Shown here one piece after another: positions 22,216 through 30,689 of a DNA stretch of 37,337 nucleotides. Below the pieces are notes generated by a model. It did not search any database, was not told where the DNA came from, and saw nothing but the letters and a program-made list of their open reading frames with translations. This stretch comes from Spirochaetota bacterium (GTDB lineage: Bacteria; Spirochaetota; Spirochaetia; Sphaerochaetales; Sphaerochaetaceae). The first letter of the stretch is position 1. Each line of letters starts with the position of its first letter. The stretch is from positions 1-37,337 of the forward strand of contig JAEXDQ010000022.1 in assembly GCA_023401595.1 (NCBI GenBank). Direction: 5' to 3'. Made by a program: the position numbers and the translations under genes.

Positions 22216-22260
22216 GACGCCAAGCTATCCGGTTGTATTCGAATCCTGCCTTCCCTGTCC
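22216..22260 (+). pseudogene. tRNA-Gln-like relic, candidate right attachment site
   Basis: GACGCCAAGC (22216-22225) is like the start of a bacterial tRNA-Gln D arm, TCCGG (22228-22232) like the 3' half of its anticodon stem, and TTCGAATCCTGCC (22238-22250) like its T loop and stem, all in the right order but with the anticodon region deleted. CTGTCCC at 22255-22261 could be the acceptor 3' strand. Upstream is a tRNA-like strong promoter. It cannot be a working tRNA. Phages commonly integrate in tRNA 3' ends, so it may be the right att remnant. Moderate to low certainty. Confidence 0.35.
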
Positions 22261-22261
22261 C

Positions 22262-22317
22262 AAGTGTCCTAGACGCTTGTATCCCATGGTAATTGGGTGT
22301 TCTTCCCGTATCGGGAC
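22262..22317 (+). promoter_or_regulatory. structured leader before rplY
   Basis: Three stem-loops follow one another: AAGTGTC-CTA-GACGCTT (22262-22278), CCCA-7-TGGG (22283-22297) and CCCG-TAT-CGGG (22305-22315). They occupy the leader of the presumed rplY transcript and stop about 20 bases before its ribosome site (TTAGGAG, 22337-22343). A regulatory leader is possible. No T-run suggests a terminator. Confidence 0.35.
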
Positions 22318-22350
22318 GGTCAGCCCAATGAGAGTATTAGGAGTTTCAGA

Positions 22351-22989
22351 ATGAGCGATAAACAGCTTTCCGCCCAGTTCAGAACCGGCGACTTCGGTTC
22401 CGCAGGTTCCCGTCGTGTGCTTCGTAGCGGACGTATTCCCGCTGTCATCTATGGCAAGAACGCCCCGGTACACATCACTCTTGAAATGAAGGAATTCGAA
22501 AACAAGATGAGGCGTTTCTCTGAGACCACCCTGTTGACGATTTCCGCCGGAGACAAGGAATTCGACTGTCTCATGAAGGATTTTCAGGAGGATTTGCTGC
22601 GCGGTACCATCAAGCATGTCGATTTCTTCGAAGTAACCCGCGGACAGGTTCTTCGCACCCACGTCGGCATTACCTTGGACGGCACGCCCGCCGGTGTTCG
22701 CGATGGCGGCGTCCTGGAGCAGATTCTGCATGAAATTGAAATCGAATGTCTGCCTAAGGACCTGCCTGAAGTCCTTGTCGCGGATGTTTCCGGTCTTAAA
22801 ATCAACGAAAGCCTGCAAATTAACGCATTGGCGATTCCTGCCGGCGTCAAATTCTTGATTGATCCCGATTCCACGGTCGCTACCGTCAAGTCCATCAAGG
22901 AAGAGGTTCCTGTCGCCGACGCTGATGCCGCCGCTGTGGCCGAGGTTACCACTGGTGCCGCCGCTGACGCTGACAAGGATGAGAAATAA
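22351..22989 (+). CDS. rplY: 50S ribosomal protein L25/general stress protein Ctc
   Basis: 212 residues, chosen start ATG 22351 with GGAG 7 bases upstream; an in-frame upstream start at 22297 has no such site. The N-terminal L25 domain shows GSAGSRRVLRSGRIPAVIYG, the classic L25 'R..G.iPAViYG' motif, and KHVDFFEVTRGQVLRTHV. The C-terminal Ctc/TL5 domain (LEQILHEIEIECLPKDLPE) is the usual long-form extension, with an acidic Ala-rich tail (VAEVTTGAAADADKDEK). It binds 5S rRNA in the ribosome. The stop is 17 bases from pth; gene order rplY-pth is standard in spirochaetes and Firmicutes. Confidence 0.95.
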   Translation: MSDKQLSAQFRTGDFGSAGSRRVLRSGRIPAVIYGKNAPVHITLEMKEFENKMRRFSETTLLTISAGDKEFDCLMKDFQEDLLRGTIKHVDFFEVTRGQVLRTHVGITLDGTPAGVRDGGVLEQILHEIEIECLPKDLPEVLVADVSGLKINESLQINALAIPAGVKFLIDPDSTVATVKSIKEEVPVADADAAAVAEVTTGAAADADKDEK

Positions 22990-23006
22990 GCCATCGGAGG
23001 TGTCTT

Positions 23007-23582
23007 CTGTTTTGTGTATTCGGATTAGGTAATCCTGGTACCGCATACGAGCACTCCCGTCATAACGTCGGTTTCGATGTTCTTGGACGAACAGCAGCGT
23101 TTTTTCAGGTCGCACTGAAAAAACGCTGTTTTCGTCTATATAGGGAAGCCGTCGGGTATTCCGGGGCGGGAGAATTTCGTTTGGTCCAACCATTGACATA
23201 TATGAACAACTCCGGCGTTGTCGCCAAGTATTTCGCTTCCTATGCGGTAGACGATGTGATTGTCGTCTGCGACAATCTTGATCTGCCCGCGGGATCTATA
23301 CGGATCAGAAAGGGAGGTTCCTCTGCCGGTCACAATGGATTGAAATCCATGATTGAGAAGCTGGGCTCTTCCAACTTCATCCGAATCTATATAGGTATCG
23401 GACGTCCCGGCCCGGACCATACGGTGGTCGAGCATGTGTTGCAGCGCCCTGAATCCGGCGAGGAACGAGACGCCTTGGAAGCCGGAATCGCCCGCGGAGC
23501 GGAGGCCTTGGCGGCATTGCTGAACGGCATGCCGATACAGGAGGCGATGGTTGAATTCAATCGTAAAGTCCATCAAGGCTGA
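23007..23582 (+). CDS. pth: peptidyl-tRNA hydrolase with a CTG start
   Basis: 191 residues if CTG 23007 is the start. The frame upstream has no ATG, GTG or TTG before the stop at 22980-22982; GGAGG (22996-23000) sits 6 bases from the CTG, and the result, MFCVFGLGNPG, is exactly the family's N-terminus. Later in-frame starts (e.g. TTG 23181) would discard the active site. Pth residues are present: Asn9 in GLGNPG, His19 in EHSRHNVGF, Asn67 in YMNNSG, Asp92 region CDNLDLP, and GGSSAGHNGLKS. It frees tRNA from dropped-off peptidyl-tRNA and is essential in most bacteria. It overlaps tilS by 32 bases. Confidence 0.9.
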   Translation: MFCVFGLGNPGTAYEHSRHNVGFDVLGRTAAFFQVALKKRCFRLYREAVGYSGAGEFRLVQPLTYMNNSGVVAKYFASYAVDDVIVVCDNLDLPAGSIRIRKGGSSAGHNGLKSMIEKLGSSNFIRIYIGIGRPGPDHTVVEHVLQRPESGEERDALEAGIARGAEALAALLNGMPIQEAMVEFNRKVHQG

Positions 23583-24993
23583 ATTGACGACGTTTTTCAG
23601 AAAATACTCCATTGACCCGGCGGACGGGATACTCGTTGCGTTTTCGGGAGGGAGCGACTCGCTGGGCCTTTTGTATGCGCTGTCGTTTCTGGTTCCTGAA
23701 GGCAGACTCCACGCGGCTTATGTGAACCATCAGCTGCGCCCCGTGGGCGAACTGTCCGAAGAGATGGAACGCAACAGGCTGAACTGCAAGGCGCTGGATA
23801 TACCCTTTTCGGTTCTTGACCTTGGGGCGGGGCGGGTGAAAACATTGGCCTCGCAGCGGAGGACGGGTATTGAGGATGCTGCGAGAATCCTCCGGTACCA
23901 GGCGCTGGAAGATGAAAGACGACGTCTTGGCTTTGGGTATATCGCTACGGCCCATACCTCGGATGACCAATTGGAGACACTGTTGATGCGACTGTTGCAG
24001 GGAGGGTCCCTGTCCGCCATGAGAGGGATCGCCCCCGGAAACGGATGTGTCGTCAGACCCGTCCTCCATTTGACAAGGGAGGACTTGCGGGCGGCGTTGC
24101 GTACCGCCGGTCTCTCTTGGGTGGAGGATTCGACCAATGCCGAAGACGCCTATCTACGTAATAGTATCCGCCATTCCATCGTCCCCGCCGTCCTGTCGGT
24201 GTTCCCATCGGCGAGGGACGCGGCCTGTTCCTTCGCAGGGAAAGCCGCCTCCGCATTGGAATACCTTGATTTCGCGTCCGCTTCCGTTGATCAATATATC
24301 CGTCGGGAGAAGGACCGAGTCGTCGCCGACTTCTCTGCGATTCATCCTCTACCTGAATACCTTCGGATCGCCGCGGTCTATCGGATGTGGAATCTGTTGC
24401 AGGGGGATGTGTTCTCACCGTTGCGCTACGAAATGGCCTTGAGGGTTGCTTCGCTGTTCGCGGATTCTGGGACGGATGCCGGAAACGGCATGATTCAAGG
24501 TTGCGGTACTATCGTTGAAAAAGTTTCGGATAGAATCATCTGGCGCATATCGGCGGGTTCCTGCATTGCTTCCTATGCGTTTCCCGTAGACCTCTCCGTA
24601 GAGACATGTGTCGTGCCTCTTGCCGGCGGGCGCACGCTGGAACGTACTGTGAAAGATATCGATTCCCTGTTGGCGGAAGCCCCGACGGATATGTATATTC
24701 CAGAAGATAGGCTTGTTCCCCCGCTGATTGTCAGGACCTGGCGGGAAGGGGATTCCATCCAGCTCGTCGATGGAACCAAGTCGGTCTCCAAGCTGATCGG
24801 GCAATGGAAGCTGCCTTTTCCTATGACAGCCGAAATACCCGTGCTGGAAGACCGTCGCGGCTTGGTCGCGGTTCTCGGAAAAGCCTGGGGGGGGAGGGAC
24901 CGTTTGGCCAAGCGTTTCAAGGTCGGTCCCCTTGCTCGAATTGAATTATCACATTATAGTGTGGTGAAAAGGAATGAATGCAGTGAACAATGA
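23551..24993 (+). CDS. tilS: tRNA(Ile)-lysidine synthase
   Basis: 480 residues, starting at TTG 23551, with AGGAGG 6 bases upstream. The PP-loop VAFSGGSDSLGLLYAL is at residues 29-44, followed by AAYVNHQLRPVGELSEEME and TGIEDAARILRY, typical of N-type ATP pyrophosphatases acting on tRNA-Ile. The signature IATAHTSDDQLETLLMRLLQG is also present, then EDSTNAEDAYLRNSIRH, giving full TilS family coverage, and a C-terminal tRNA-binding region with TWREGDSIQLVDGTKSVSKL. It makes lysidine at C34 so that tRNA-Ile2 reads AUA. It overlaps pth upstream and ftsH downstream (20 bases), indicating an operon. Confidence 0.95.
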   Translation: MNSIVKSIKAELTTFFRKYSIDPADGILVAFSGGSDSLGLLYALSFLVPEGRLHAAYVNHQLRPVGELSEEMERNRLNCKALDIPFSVLDLGAGRVKTLASQRRTGIEDAARILRYQALEDERRRLGFGYIATAHTSDDQLETLLMRLLQGGSLSAMRGIAPGNGCVVRPVLHLTREDLRAALRTAGLSWVEDSTNAEDAYLRNSIRHSIVPAVLSVFPSARDAACSFAGKAASALEYLDFASASVDQYIRREKDRVVADFSAIHPLPEYLRIAAVYRMWNLLQGDVFSPLRYEMALRVASLFADSGTDAGNGMIQGCGTIVEKVSDRIIWRISAGSCIASYAFPVDLSVETCVVPLAGGRTLERTVKDIDSLLAEAPTDMYIPEDRLVPPLIVRTWREGDSIQLVDGTKSVSKLIGQWKLPFPMTAEIPVLEDRRGLVAVLGKAWGGRDRLAKRFKVGPLARIELSHYSVVKRNECSEQ

Positions 24994-27028
24994 TGACAGA
25001 TTCGATCCTGATCGTCCGGAAGGCGACACGGATGCGAAGCGTACCGACGGTCGGAAGGCTTCCGACAATCCTCGATCTGACAATCCATTCTTCAGTAGGG
25101 ATGATAAAAGCAACCATGAATCGAACAACGATTCACCAAGGAAGGACTATTGGAGATCCAATGACGACAAGGGATCGCAGCGTCCTCGTGGACCTCAGCG
25201 GAGCGGCAACCCCTTGCAGCCCGGAAAGAACCGTATAGCGTTGATCGTATTCGTCGTTCTGATAGCTACCTTTATCTTCATGTTGCTCGGAGACCCCGGC
25301 AATACGCTACAGGAAGTCCCTTATACGACGTTTCTGAAATACGTCCAGAACGGGCAGGTCGCTTCCGTCGAGATCGAAGAAGGGGCCCTGATTAAATTCA
25401 CATTGATGAATTCCATAAGCGCCCGTACGAGAATCCCCTATTTCGATGAGACCTTGCTCAATACGTTGCAACAATATAACGTCGCCGTCACCGGTACGGT
25501 GCGGAACATCTCCTTCTTGCAGATATTGTTGCAGATGCTGCCATGGATCATTTTCCTCGGTTTCTCCATCATGCTTTGGCGACAAGCCAGCGGAGCGAAC
25601 GGAAAAATGATGTCCTCGTTGGGTAAAAGCCATGCGAAGGAGTACATGGATACCGATGTAAAGCTGACTTTCGCCGATGTCGCGGGACAGAAGGAGGCGA
25701 AGTACGAGCTTCAGGAGGTCGTTGAATTCCTCAAGCACCCGGCGAAGTTCCAGCAGATCGGCGCCCGTATTCCCAAAGGCGTCCTGCTGGTCGGCCCCCC
25801 GGGAACAGGCAAGACCTTGCTTGCGAAGGCTGTCGCAGGAGAGGCGGGCGTTTCCTTCTTCCACACCAGTGGCTCCGATTTCGTCGAGATGTTCGTAGGC
25901 ATGGGCGCCGCCCGTGTCAGGGATCTGTTTGAACAGGGCAAGAAGAACGCCCCGTGCATCCTGTTCATCGACGAGCTGGATGCGGTGGGCCGCACCCGCG
26001 GCAGCGGGTTGGGCGGCGGACACGACGAACGCGAACAGACACTGAACCAGATGCTGGTGGAGATGGACGGGTTCGAGACCGCCAACGGCGTCATTGTGAT
26101 CGCCGCGACGAACCGTCCCGACGTCCTTGACCCCGCCTTGCTCCGTCCTGGCCGTTTTGACCGTCAGGTCGTGGTAGACCTTCCCGATATCCAGGAACGG
26201 GAGGACATCCTCAAGATCCACTGCAAGAAGGTGAAGCTTGAGCCCGACGTGGATCTCCACCGCATCGCCCGCGCTACGCCGGGGACCAGCGGCGCCGACC
26301 TCGCCAACTTGGTAAACGAAGCGGCTTTGTTCGCGGCGAGGGAAGGGAAGGAGACCGTGTCGATGTCCGATGTCGAGCAGGCGCGGGACAAGATCCTGCT
26401 TGGAGTCGCCCGTGAAAGCAGGTTCATGACCGAAGAGGAAAAGCGGGCCACGGCGTACCACGAAGCCGGGCATACTTTGCTGCACTATTATCTGAAGCAT
26501 CTCGATCCGTTGCACAAAGTGACGATCATCCCCCATGGCCGTGCGCTGGGGCTGACGATCAGTCTGCCGGAGAAGGACGCATATACGAAGAATCGCAGCA
26601 TGCTGATGGACTGGATCAAGGTCTGCATGGGCGGTTATGTCGCTGAGGAGCTTGTCTATGGCGAGACCACCACGGGAACCAGCAATGATATCAAGCAGGC
26701 TACAGAAGTCGCCCGCCGCATGGTGACCGAATGGGGCATGAGCAGTCTGGGTTTCGTTTCCTACGGCAAGGAGGACGAGCCTCTGTTCCTTGGGCGCGAG
26801 ATCGCCCAGCACAAGGATTATTCGGAAGAGACGGCGAGAAAGATCGATTCTGAGATTACGCGGATTCTGTCGGAAGCGATGTCCGATACCAGGGCTATCC
26901 TGTCCGAACATCGGGATCAGCTTGACAAGATCACGACGGCGTTGGTCGAACAGGAAACGCTGGACGATCTGCAGATCCGGGAGCTGCTCGGTCTTGAGGC
27001 CGTCGAAAGCGTTACAAATCTTACATGA
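24974..27028 (+). CDS. ftsH: ATP-dependent zinc metalloprotease FtsH
   Basis: 684 residues, start ATG 24974. After a polar, Asp/Arg/Asn-rich N-terminal extension of about 85 residues come membrane span 1 (NRIALIVFVVLIATFIFMLL, 86-106), a periplasmic part, and span 2 (LLQMLPWIIFLGFSIMLW, about 183-201). The AAA domain has Walker A GPPGTGKT at 274-281, Walker B ILFIDELDA around 333, and an SRH region (TNRPDVLDPALLRPGRFD). The protease zinc site HEAGH is at 496-500. It removes damaged or unassembled membrane proteins. The N-terminal extension is unusual compared with E. coli FtsH, where the first span starts near residue 5. Confidence 0.97.
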   Translation: MNAVNNDDRFDPDRPEGDTDAKRTDGRKASDNPRSDNPFFSRDDKSNHESNNDSPRKDYWRSNDDKGSQRPRGPQRSGNPLQPGKNRIALIVFVVLIATFIFMLLGDPGNTLQEVPYTTFLKYVQNGQVASVEIEEGALIKFTLMNSISARTRIPYFDETLLNTLQQYNVAVTGTVRNISFLQILLQMLPWIIFLGFSIMLWRQASGANGKMMSSLGKSHAKEYMDTDVKLTFADVAGQKEAKYELQEVVEFLKHPAKFQQIGARIPKGVLLVGPPGTGKTLLAKAVAGEAGVSFFHTSGSDFVEMFVGMGAARVRDLFEQGKKNAPCILFIDELDAVGRTRGSGLGGGHDEREQTLNQMLVEMDGFETANGVIVIAATNRPDVLDPALLRPGRFDRQVVVDLPDIQEREDILKIHCKKVKLEPDVDLHRIARATPGTSGADLANLVNEAALFAAREGKETVSMSDVEQARDKILLGVARESRFMTEEEKRATAYHEAGHTLLHYYLKHLDPLHKVTIIPHGRALGLTISLPEKDAYTKNRSMLMDWIKVCMGGYVAEELVYGETTTGTSNDIKQATEVARRMVTEWGMSSLGFVSYGKEDEPLFLGREIAQHKDYSEETARKIDSEITRILSEAMSDTRAILSEHRDQLDKITTALVEQETLDDLQIRELLGLEAVESVTNLT

Positions 27029-27043
27029 CGGTTTAGGAGCAAT

Positions 27044-28861
27044 ATGTCCAAGGATTCACGTTTTACGCGCAACTTTTGTATCATCGCCCATATCGACCAC
27101 GGCAAATCGACGCTGGCGGACCGTTTCATAGAGAAGGCCCGTCTCGTAACGAGCCGTGGTCCCGCGCAAGCGCAGATATTGGACAACATGGACATCGAAC
27201 GGGAAAGGGGAATCACGATCAAGAGTCAGGCCGTCACGATCCCCTATGTCGCCGCCGACGGTAACCAGTATGAACTGAACCTGGTCGACACTCCGGGACA
27301 TGTGGACTTCTCCTACGAGGTTTCCCGCGCCATCAGTTCTTGCGAGGGCGCCTTGTTGCTGATCGACGCTTCCCAAGGCGTCGAGGCCCAGACGCTTGCG
27401 AACCTCTATCTCGCCATGGAGCATGACCTGGAGGTGATTCCCGTTATCAACAAGATCGACCTCCCGAGCGCGGACGTCCCTTCCTGTCTGCATCAGATAG
27501 ACCACGATCTGGGTCTCGATCCCGATGCGACGGTATTGGTCAGTGCGAAGACTGGCGAAGGGGTTGATTCCTTGTTCGAACAGATCGTCCAGCTGATTCC
27601 CCCTCCGTCGGGTGATACCGACGCTCCGTTGCAGGCGTTGATCTTCGATTCCCATTATGACCCGTACCGCGGCGTAGTCGTCCATTTCCGGCTGTTTCAT
27701 GGAATGGTCAAGGAAGGCGATGAAATCCAGTTCATGCATAGCAAGGCGACCTACAAGGTCGAGGAAGTCGGTGTGTTCCAGCTTGAATTGGTGCGGACCG
27801 GCAGCCTTCAGGCCGGGGATGTCGGCTATTTCATAGCGGGGATAAAGACCATCGGCGACATTCGTGTCGGCGATACCGTCACGCTCCTTGCGAATCCGGC
27901 ATCGGAAGCCTTGGCGGGGTTCAAGGACGTGAAGCCCGTAGTGTTCAGCTCCATCTATCCTGTGGATACCAACGACTATGAGGAACTTCAGGCAGCCATC
28001 GAGCGTTTGAAACTCAACGACGCTTCTTTGGTGTACGAGAAGGATTCCTCCGCCGCTCTGGGCTTCGGGTTCCGCTGCGGGTTCCTAGGGTTGCTCCATC
28101 TGGAGGTGGTGCAGGAACGTATCGAGCGGGAATTCGACCTTTCCATCGTATTCACCAGCCCTTCGGTAAAATACATCGTCCATATGAAGAACGGAGAGAC
28201 GCTGAACATAGACAATCCGTTGGATTACCCCGATCCCATGCGGGTCGATTCTGTCGAGGAACCATATATCCAGGCGAACATCATCACTCCGACCATGTAC
28301 GTCGGGGGGATCATCACCCTGTGCATGGAGAAGCGCGGGATCCAGACCGGAATGAACTATCTCGATGAGAAACGGGTGGAGATGATCTATGAAATGCCGC
28401 TCGCCGAGGTCCTGTTCGAGTTCTATGATCGTTTGAAATCAATCTCCCGTGGGTACGCATCGTTCGATTATCAGGTCATCGGCTATAAGACTACCGACTT
28501 GGTCCGGATGGACATCCTGGTGAACGGGGAACCCGTCGACGCCCTGAGCCAGCTTGTGTTCCGGGGGAACGTCCAGGCCCGCGGCCGTATGGTCTGTGAG
28601 CGGCTGAAGGATGAAATCCCCCGGCAACAGTTCAAGATACCCATCCAGGCCGCCGTCGGAGGCGGTATCGTCGCAAGGGAGACGATCAGCGCCTTCCGCA
28701 AGGACGTCACTGCCAAATGCTACGGCGGAGACATCAGCCGCAAGAGGAAGCTCTTGGAGAAGCAGAAGGAAGGAAAGAAGCGGATGAAGATGGTCGGAAA
28801 TGTCGAGATTCCTCAGCAGGCCTTCCTTGCGGTCTTGAAAAGCGACGAGAAGAATTCATGA
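27044..28861 (+). CDS. lepA: elongation factor 4 (LepA)
   Basis: 605 residues, with TAGGAG upstream. The N-terminal GTPase domain has P-loop AHIDHGKS (15-22), DTPGHVDFSYEVSRA and NKIDLPSADV. The middle contains the EF-G-like domain II, and the C-terminus has RRKLLEKQKEGKKRMK, the LepA-specific basic tail, after GGDISRKRKLLEKQK. LepA-type GTPases act on the ribosome, promoting back-translocation or aiding assembly. It begins 15 bases after ftsH, so the two may share a transcript. Confidence 0.97.
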   Translation: MSKDSRFTRNFCIIAHIDHGKSTLADRFIEKARLVTSRGPAQAQILDNMDIERERGITIKSQAVTIPYVAADGNQYELNLVDTPGHVDFSYEVSRAISSCEGALLLIDASQGVEAQTLANLYLAMEHDLEVIPVINKIDLPSADVPSCLHQIDHDLGLDPDATVLVSAKTGEGVDSLFEQIVQLIPPPSGDTDAPLQALIFDSHYDPYRGVVVHFRLFHGMVKEGDEIQFMHSKATYKVEEVGVFQLELVRTGSLQAGDVGYFIAGIKTIGDIRVGDTVTLLANPASEALAGFKDVKPVVFSSIYPVDTNDYEELQAAIERLKLNDASLVYEKDSSAALGFGFRCGFLGLLHLEVVQERIEREFDLSIVFTSPSVKYIVHMKNGETLNIDNPLDYPDPMRVDSVEEPYIQANIITPTMYVGGIITLCMEKRGIQTGMNYLDEKRVEMIYEMPLAEVLFEFYDRLKSISRGYASFDYQVIGYKTTDLVRMDILVNGEPVDALSQLVFRGNVQARGRMVCERLKDEIPRQQFKIPIQAAVGGGIVARETISAFRKDVTAKCYGGDISRKRKLLEKQKEGKKRMKMVGNVEIPQQAFLAVLKSDEKNS

Positions 28862-29039
28862 TGCCGTACTGCTCCTGAGTGCGCGTCAACCGTTGTATCT
28901 GCGGTAGCCGTTGCACCGTACATTGTATCGTGCGGGGGCGTCGCTGGATACGGACGATGCTCGCCGCCGATTCCTTTTTTCATGAAAACCATGTTCAAGC
29001 TATTTCCATTTTACGGAAGTAGCGGTATGTTTTTTCCAT

Positions 29040-29432
29040 ATGGAACATAAAAGACGTGCTTTCATCATAGGGGTGTTGTGTCTGTTTGTCTTGGCCGGCG
29101 CGTGCGCCGCGTCTTTGGATGCGATCGTCGGGGTCTGGAATATCGAAGTCGATACGCCGATAGGCTACAAGACCGGCCAGGTAGCCGCCGATTGGAACGC
29201 CGACGGCGTCTTGGTCGGGACGCTCACCTTGTTCGGCAATACGACCTCTTTTGACGATGGCGCGTTCGACGGTACTAAGTTTTCATTCTCCGGCAAGCTC
29301 AAGATGTCATTTCTGAAGATAGCCTACCAAGCCTCCGGCACATTGCAAGGCGATACCGTCTCCGCGGTTGCGACGACAAAGTTCGGCGACATGCCGATAG
29401 TAGGGAAAAGGCGCGTCGGAGCTGGAAAATAA
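29040..29432 (+). CDS. exported small beta-rich protein
   Basis: 130 residues with a signal peptide: basic KRR at 4-6 and FIIGVLCLFVLAGACAAS, with probable cleavage after AxA near residue 24. The mature part (IVGVWNIEVDTPIGYKTGQV, GTLTLFGNTTSFDDGAFDG, FSFSGKLKMSFLKIAYQAS, and FGDMPIVGKRRVGAG) repeats the same strand pattern and resembles lipocalin-like or avidin-like barrels. No catalytic motif is visible. There is no ribosome site before ATG 29040, only pyrimidines, so translation may be weak or leaderless. Function unknown; probably periplasmic. It stands alone between lepA and galM. Confidence 0.6.
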   Translation: MEHKRRAFIIGVLCLFVLAGACAASLDAIVGVWNIEVDTPIGYKTGQVAADWNADGVLVGTLTLFGNTTSFDDGAFDGTKFSFSGKLKMSFLKIAYQASGTLQGDTVSAVATTKFGDMPIVGKRRVGAGK

Positions 29433-29444
29433 TTCATTTGTCAG

Positions 29445-29473
29445 TTGTTTTGGCAGATTCCCCGATGTATACT
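29445..29473 (+). promoter_or_regulatory. promoter upstream of galM
   Basis: TTGTTT, 17-base spacer, TATACT with a TG just before it. It precedes galM's AAGGAGG (29501-29507) by about 30 bases. Confidence 0.5.
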
Positions 29474-29510
29474 TGTGGACAATTCCGATAGTTCGGGATC
29501 AAGGAGGAAA

Positions 29511-30557
29511 ATGACGATGGTTTCAAAGCGGCCTTTTGGTACAACCTCCGCCGGAGAGGACGTTTATCTATATACTTTGATAGCCGGACCGTATCGGGCG
29601 GATATCTCTACGTTCGGTGCGACCCTGCAGGCGTTCCATGCGCCCGATTCAAACGGTGTGGTGAACGATGTCGTTCTGGGATACGGCAATCTGGAGCCGT
29701 ATACGCATACGACGACGTATTTCGGAATGACTATCGGCCGGTTCGCGAACCGCATCGGCAAAGGCCGGTTCTGCATCGACGGGTCAGACTACCAGGTCGA
29801 GACGAACGACGGCGGGGTTAACAGCCTCCATAGCGGACGTTCAGGCTTCAGCTTTCGTGTCTGGCATGCGGAGACCTTCGAAGTGAACGGCATGCCAGGC
29901 CTCATGTTGAGCCTGCACAGCCCGGATGGCGACGGAGGGTTTCCCGGGGCCGTTACCGTCGCGGCCAGCTACCTGTTGAAAGATGACGGGGAGCTGGTCA
30001 TAAGCTATGAAGCTTCCTCGGACAGGCCTACTCCGTTCAACATGACCAATCATTCCTATTTCAATCTGGCCGGCGCCGCGAGCGGCACGATTCTCGATCA
30101 TGAAATCAGTCTGGCCTGCGACAGGTATCTTCCCGTCGACTCCGCTTTGATCCCGACGGGCGAGGTCCTTCCGGTCGCCGGTACGCCTTTCGACTTCAAC
30201 GTGGCGAAACCTATTGGACGCGATATTGCAAAGGTGCCTGGCGGGGGGTATGACCATTGTCTGGTTCTGGCCGATGACCGGCCCGGTCTCAGGGAATTCG
30301 CCCGGGTGGTTGAGCCCGTCAGCGGTCGGATTCTCACTGTAAAGACGACGAAACCGGCGGTGCAGTTCTATACGGGGAATTTCCTCGACGGTTCAGAGGG
30401 CGGAAAAGGCCATGTACGTTACGGTCGGCATGCCGGTTTCTGCCTTGAGACCCAATTCTATCCCGATGGCCCGAACCATGCGGGCTTCCCCGATTGCATA
30501 TTGCGTCCGGATCAGACCTACAGACATACGACGATCTATATGTTCGGGTATAGATGA
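29511..30557 (+). CDS. galM: aldose 1-epimerase
   Basis: 348 residues; ATG 29511 has AAGGAGG 4 bases upstream, and the next in-frame ATG at 29517 is also possible. Motifs of the mutarotase fold are in place: GRFANRIGKGRF, then GVNSLHSG (His), FNMTNHSYFNLAG with the catalytic-base-side His, GGYDHCLVL with Asp, and GFCLETQFYPDGPN with the catalytic Glu. Converts alpha and beta anomers of hexoses such as galactose and glucose, and would feed sugar catabolism in the cytoplasm. It has its own candidate promoter. udk begins 132 bases later with no gene between. Confidence 0.93.
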   Translation: MTMVSKRPFGTTSAGEDVYLYTLIAGPYRADISTFGATLQAFHAPDSNGVVNDVVLGYGNLEPYTHTTTYFGMTIGRFANRIGKGRFCIDGSDYQVETNDGGVNSLHSGRSGFSFRVWHAETFEVNGMPGLMLSLHSPDGDGGFPGAVTVAASYLLKDDGELVISYEASSDRPTPFNMTNHSYFNLAGAASGTILDHEISLACDRYLPVDSALIPTGEVLPVAGTPFDFNVAKPIGRDIAKVPGGGYDHCLVLADDRPGLREFARVVEPVSGRILTVKTTKPAVQFYTGNFLDGSEGGKGHVRYGRHAGFCLETQFYPDGPNHAGFPDCILRPDQTYRHTTIYMFGYR

Positions 30558-30689
30558 TTCAAGACGGTCGCCCCGCGGTCGTGGAAAATTTCCTGGAATT
30601 TCAGTGCGGTGTGCGCTTGCCGTCCATGACCCGATGGGGATCGTGGAAGGAAACGAATGGGGTTGATGGAGTTTGAGGAGGCTCGGCGG

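Noticed and set aside
25307..26911. 534-residue open frame antisense to ftsH
   Set aside because: Shadow frame caused by GC-rich codon third positions.
28862..29039. Possible terminator after lepA ending in TTTTTT near 28976
   Set aside because: The bases before the T-run do not give a clean stem; I could not find a convincing hairpin.
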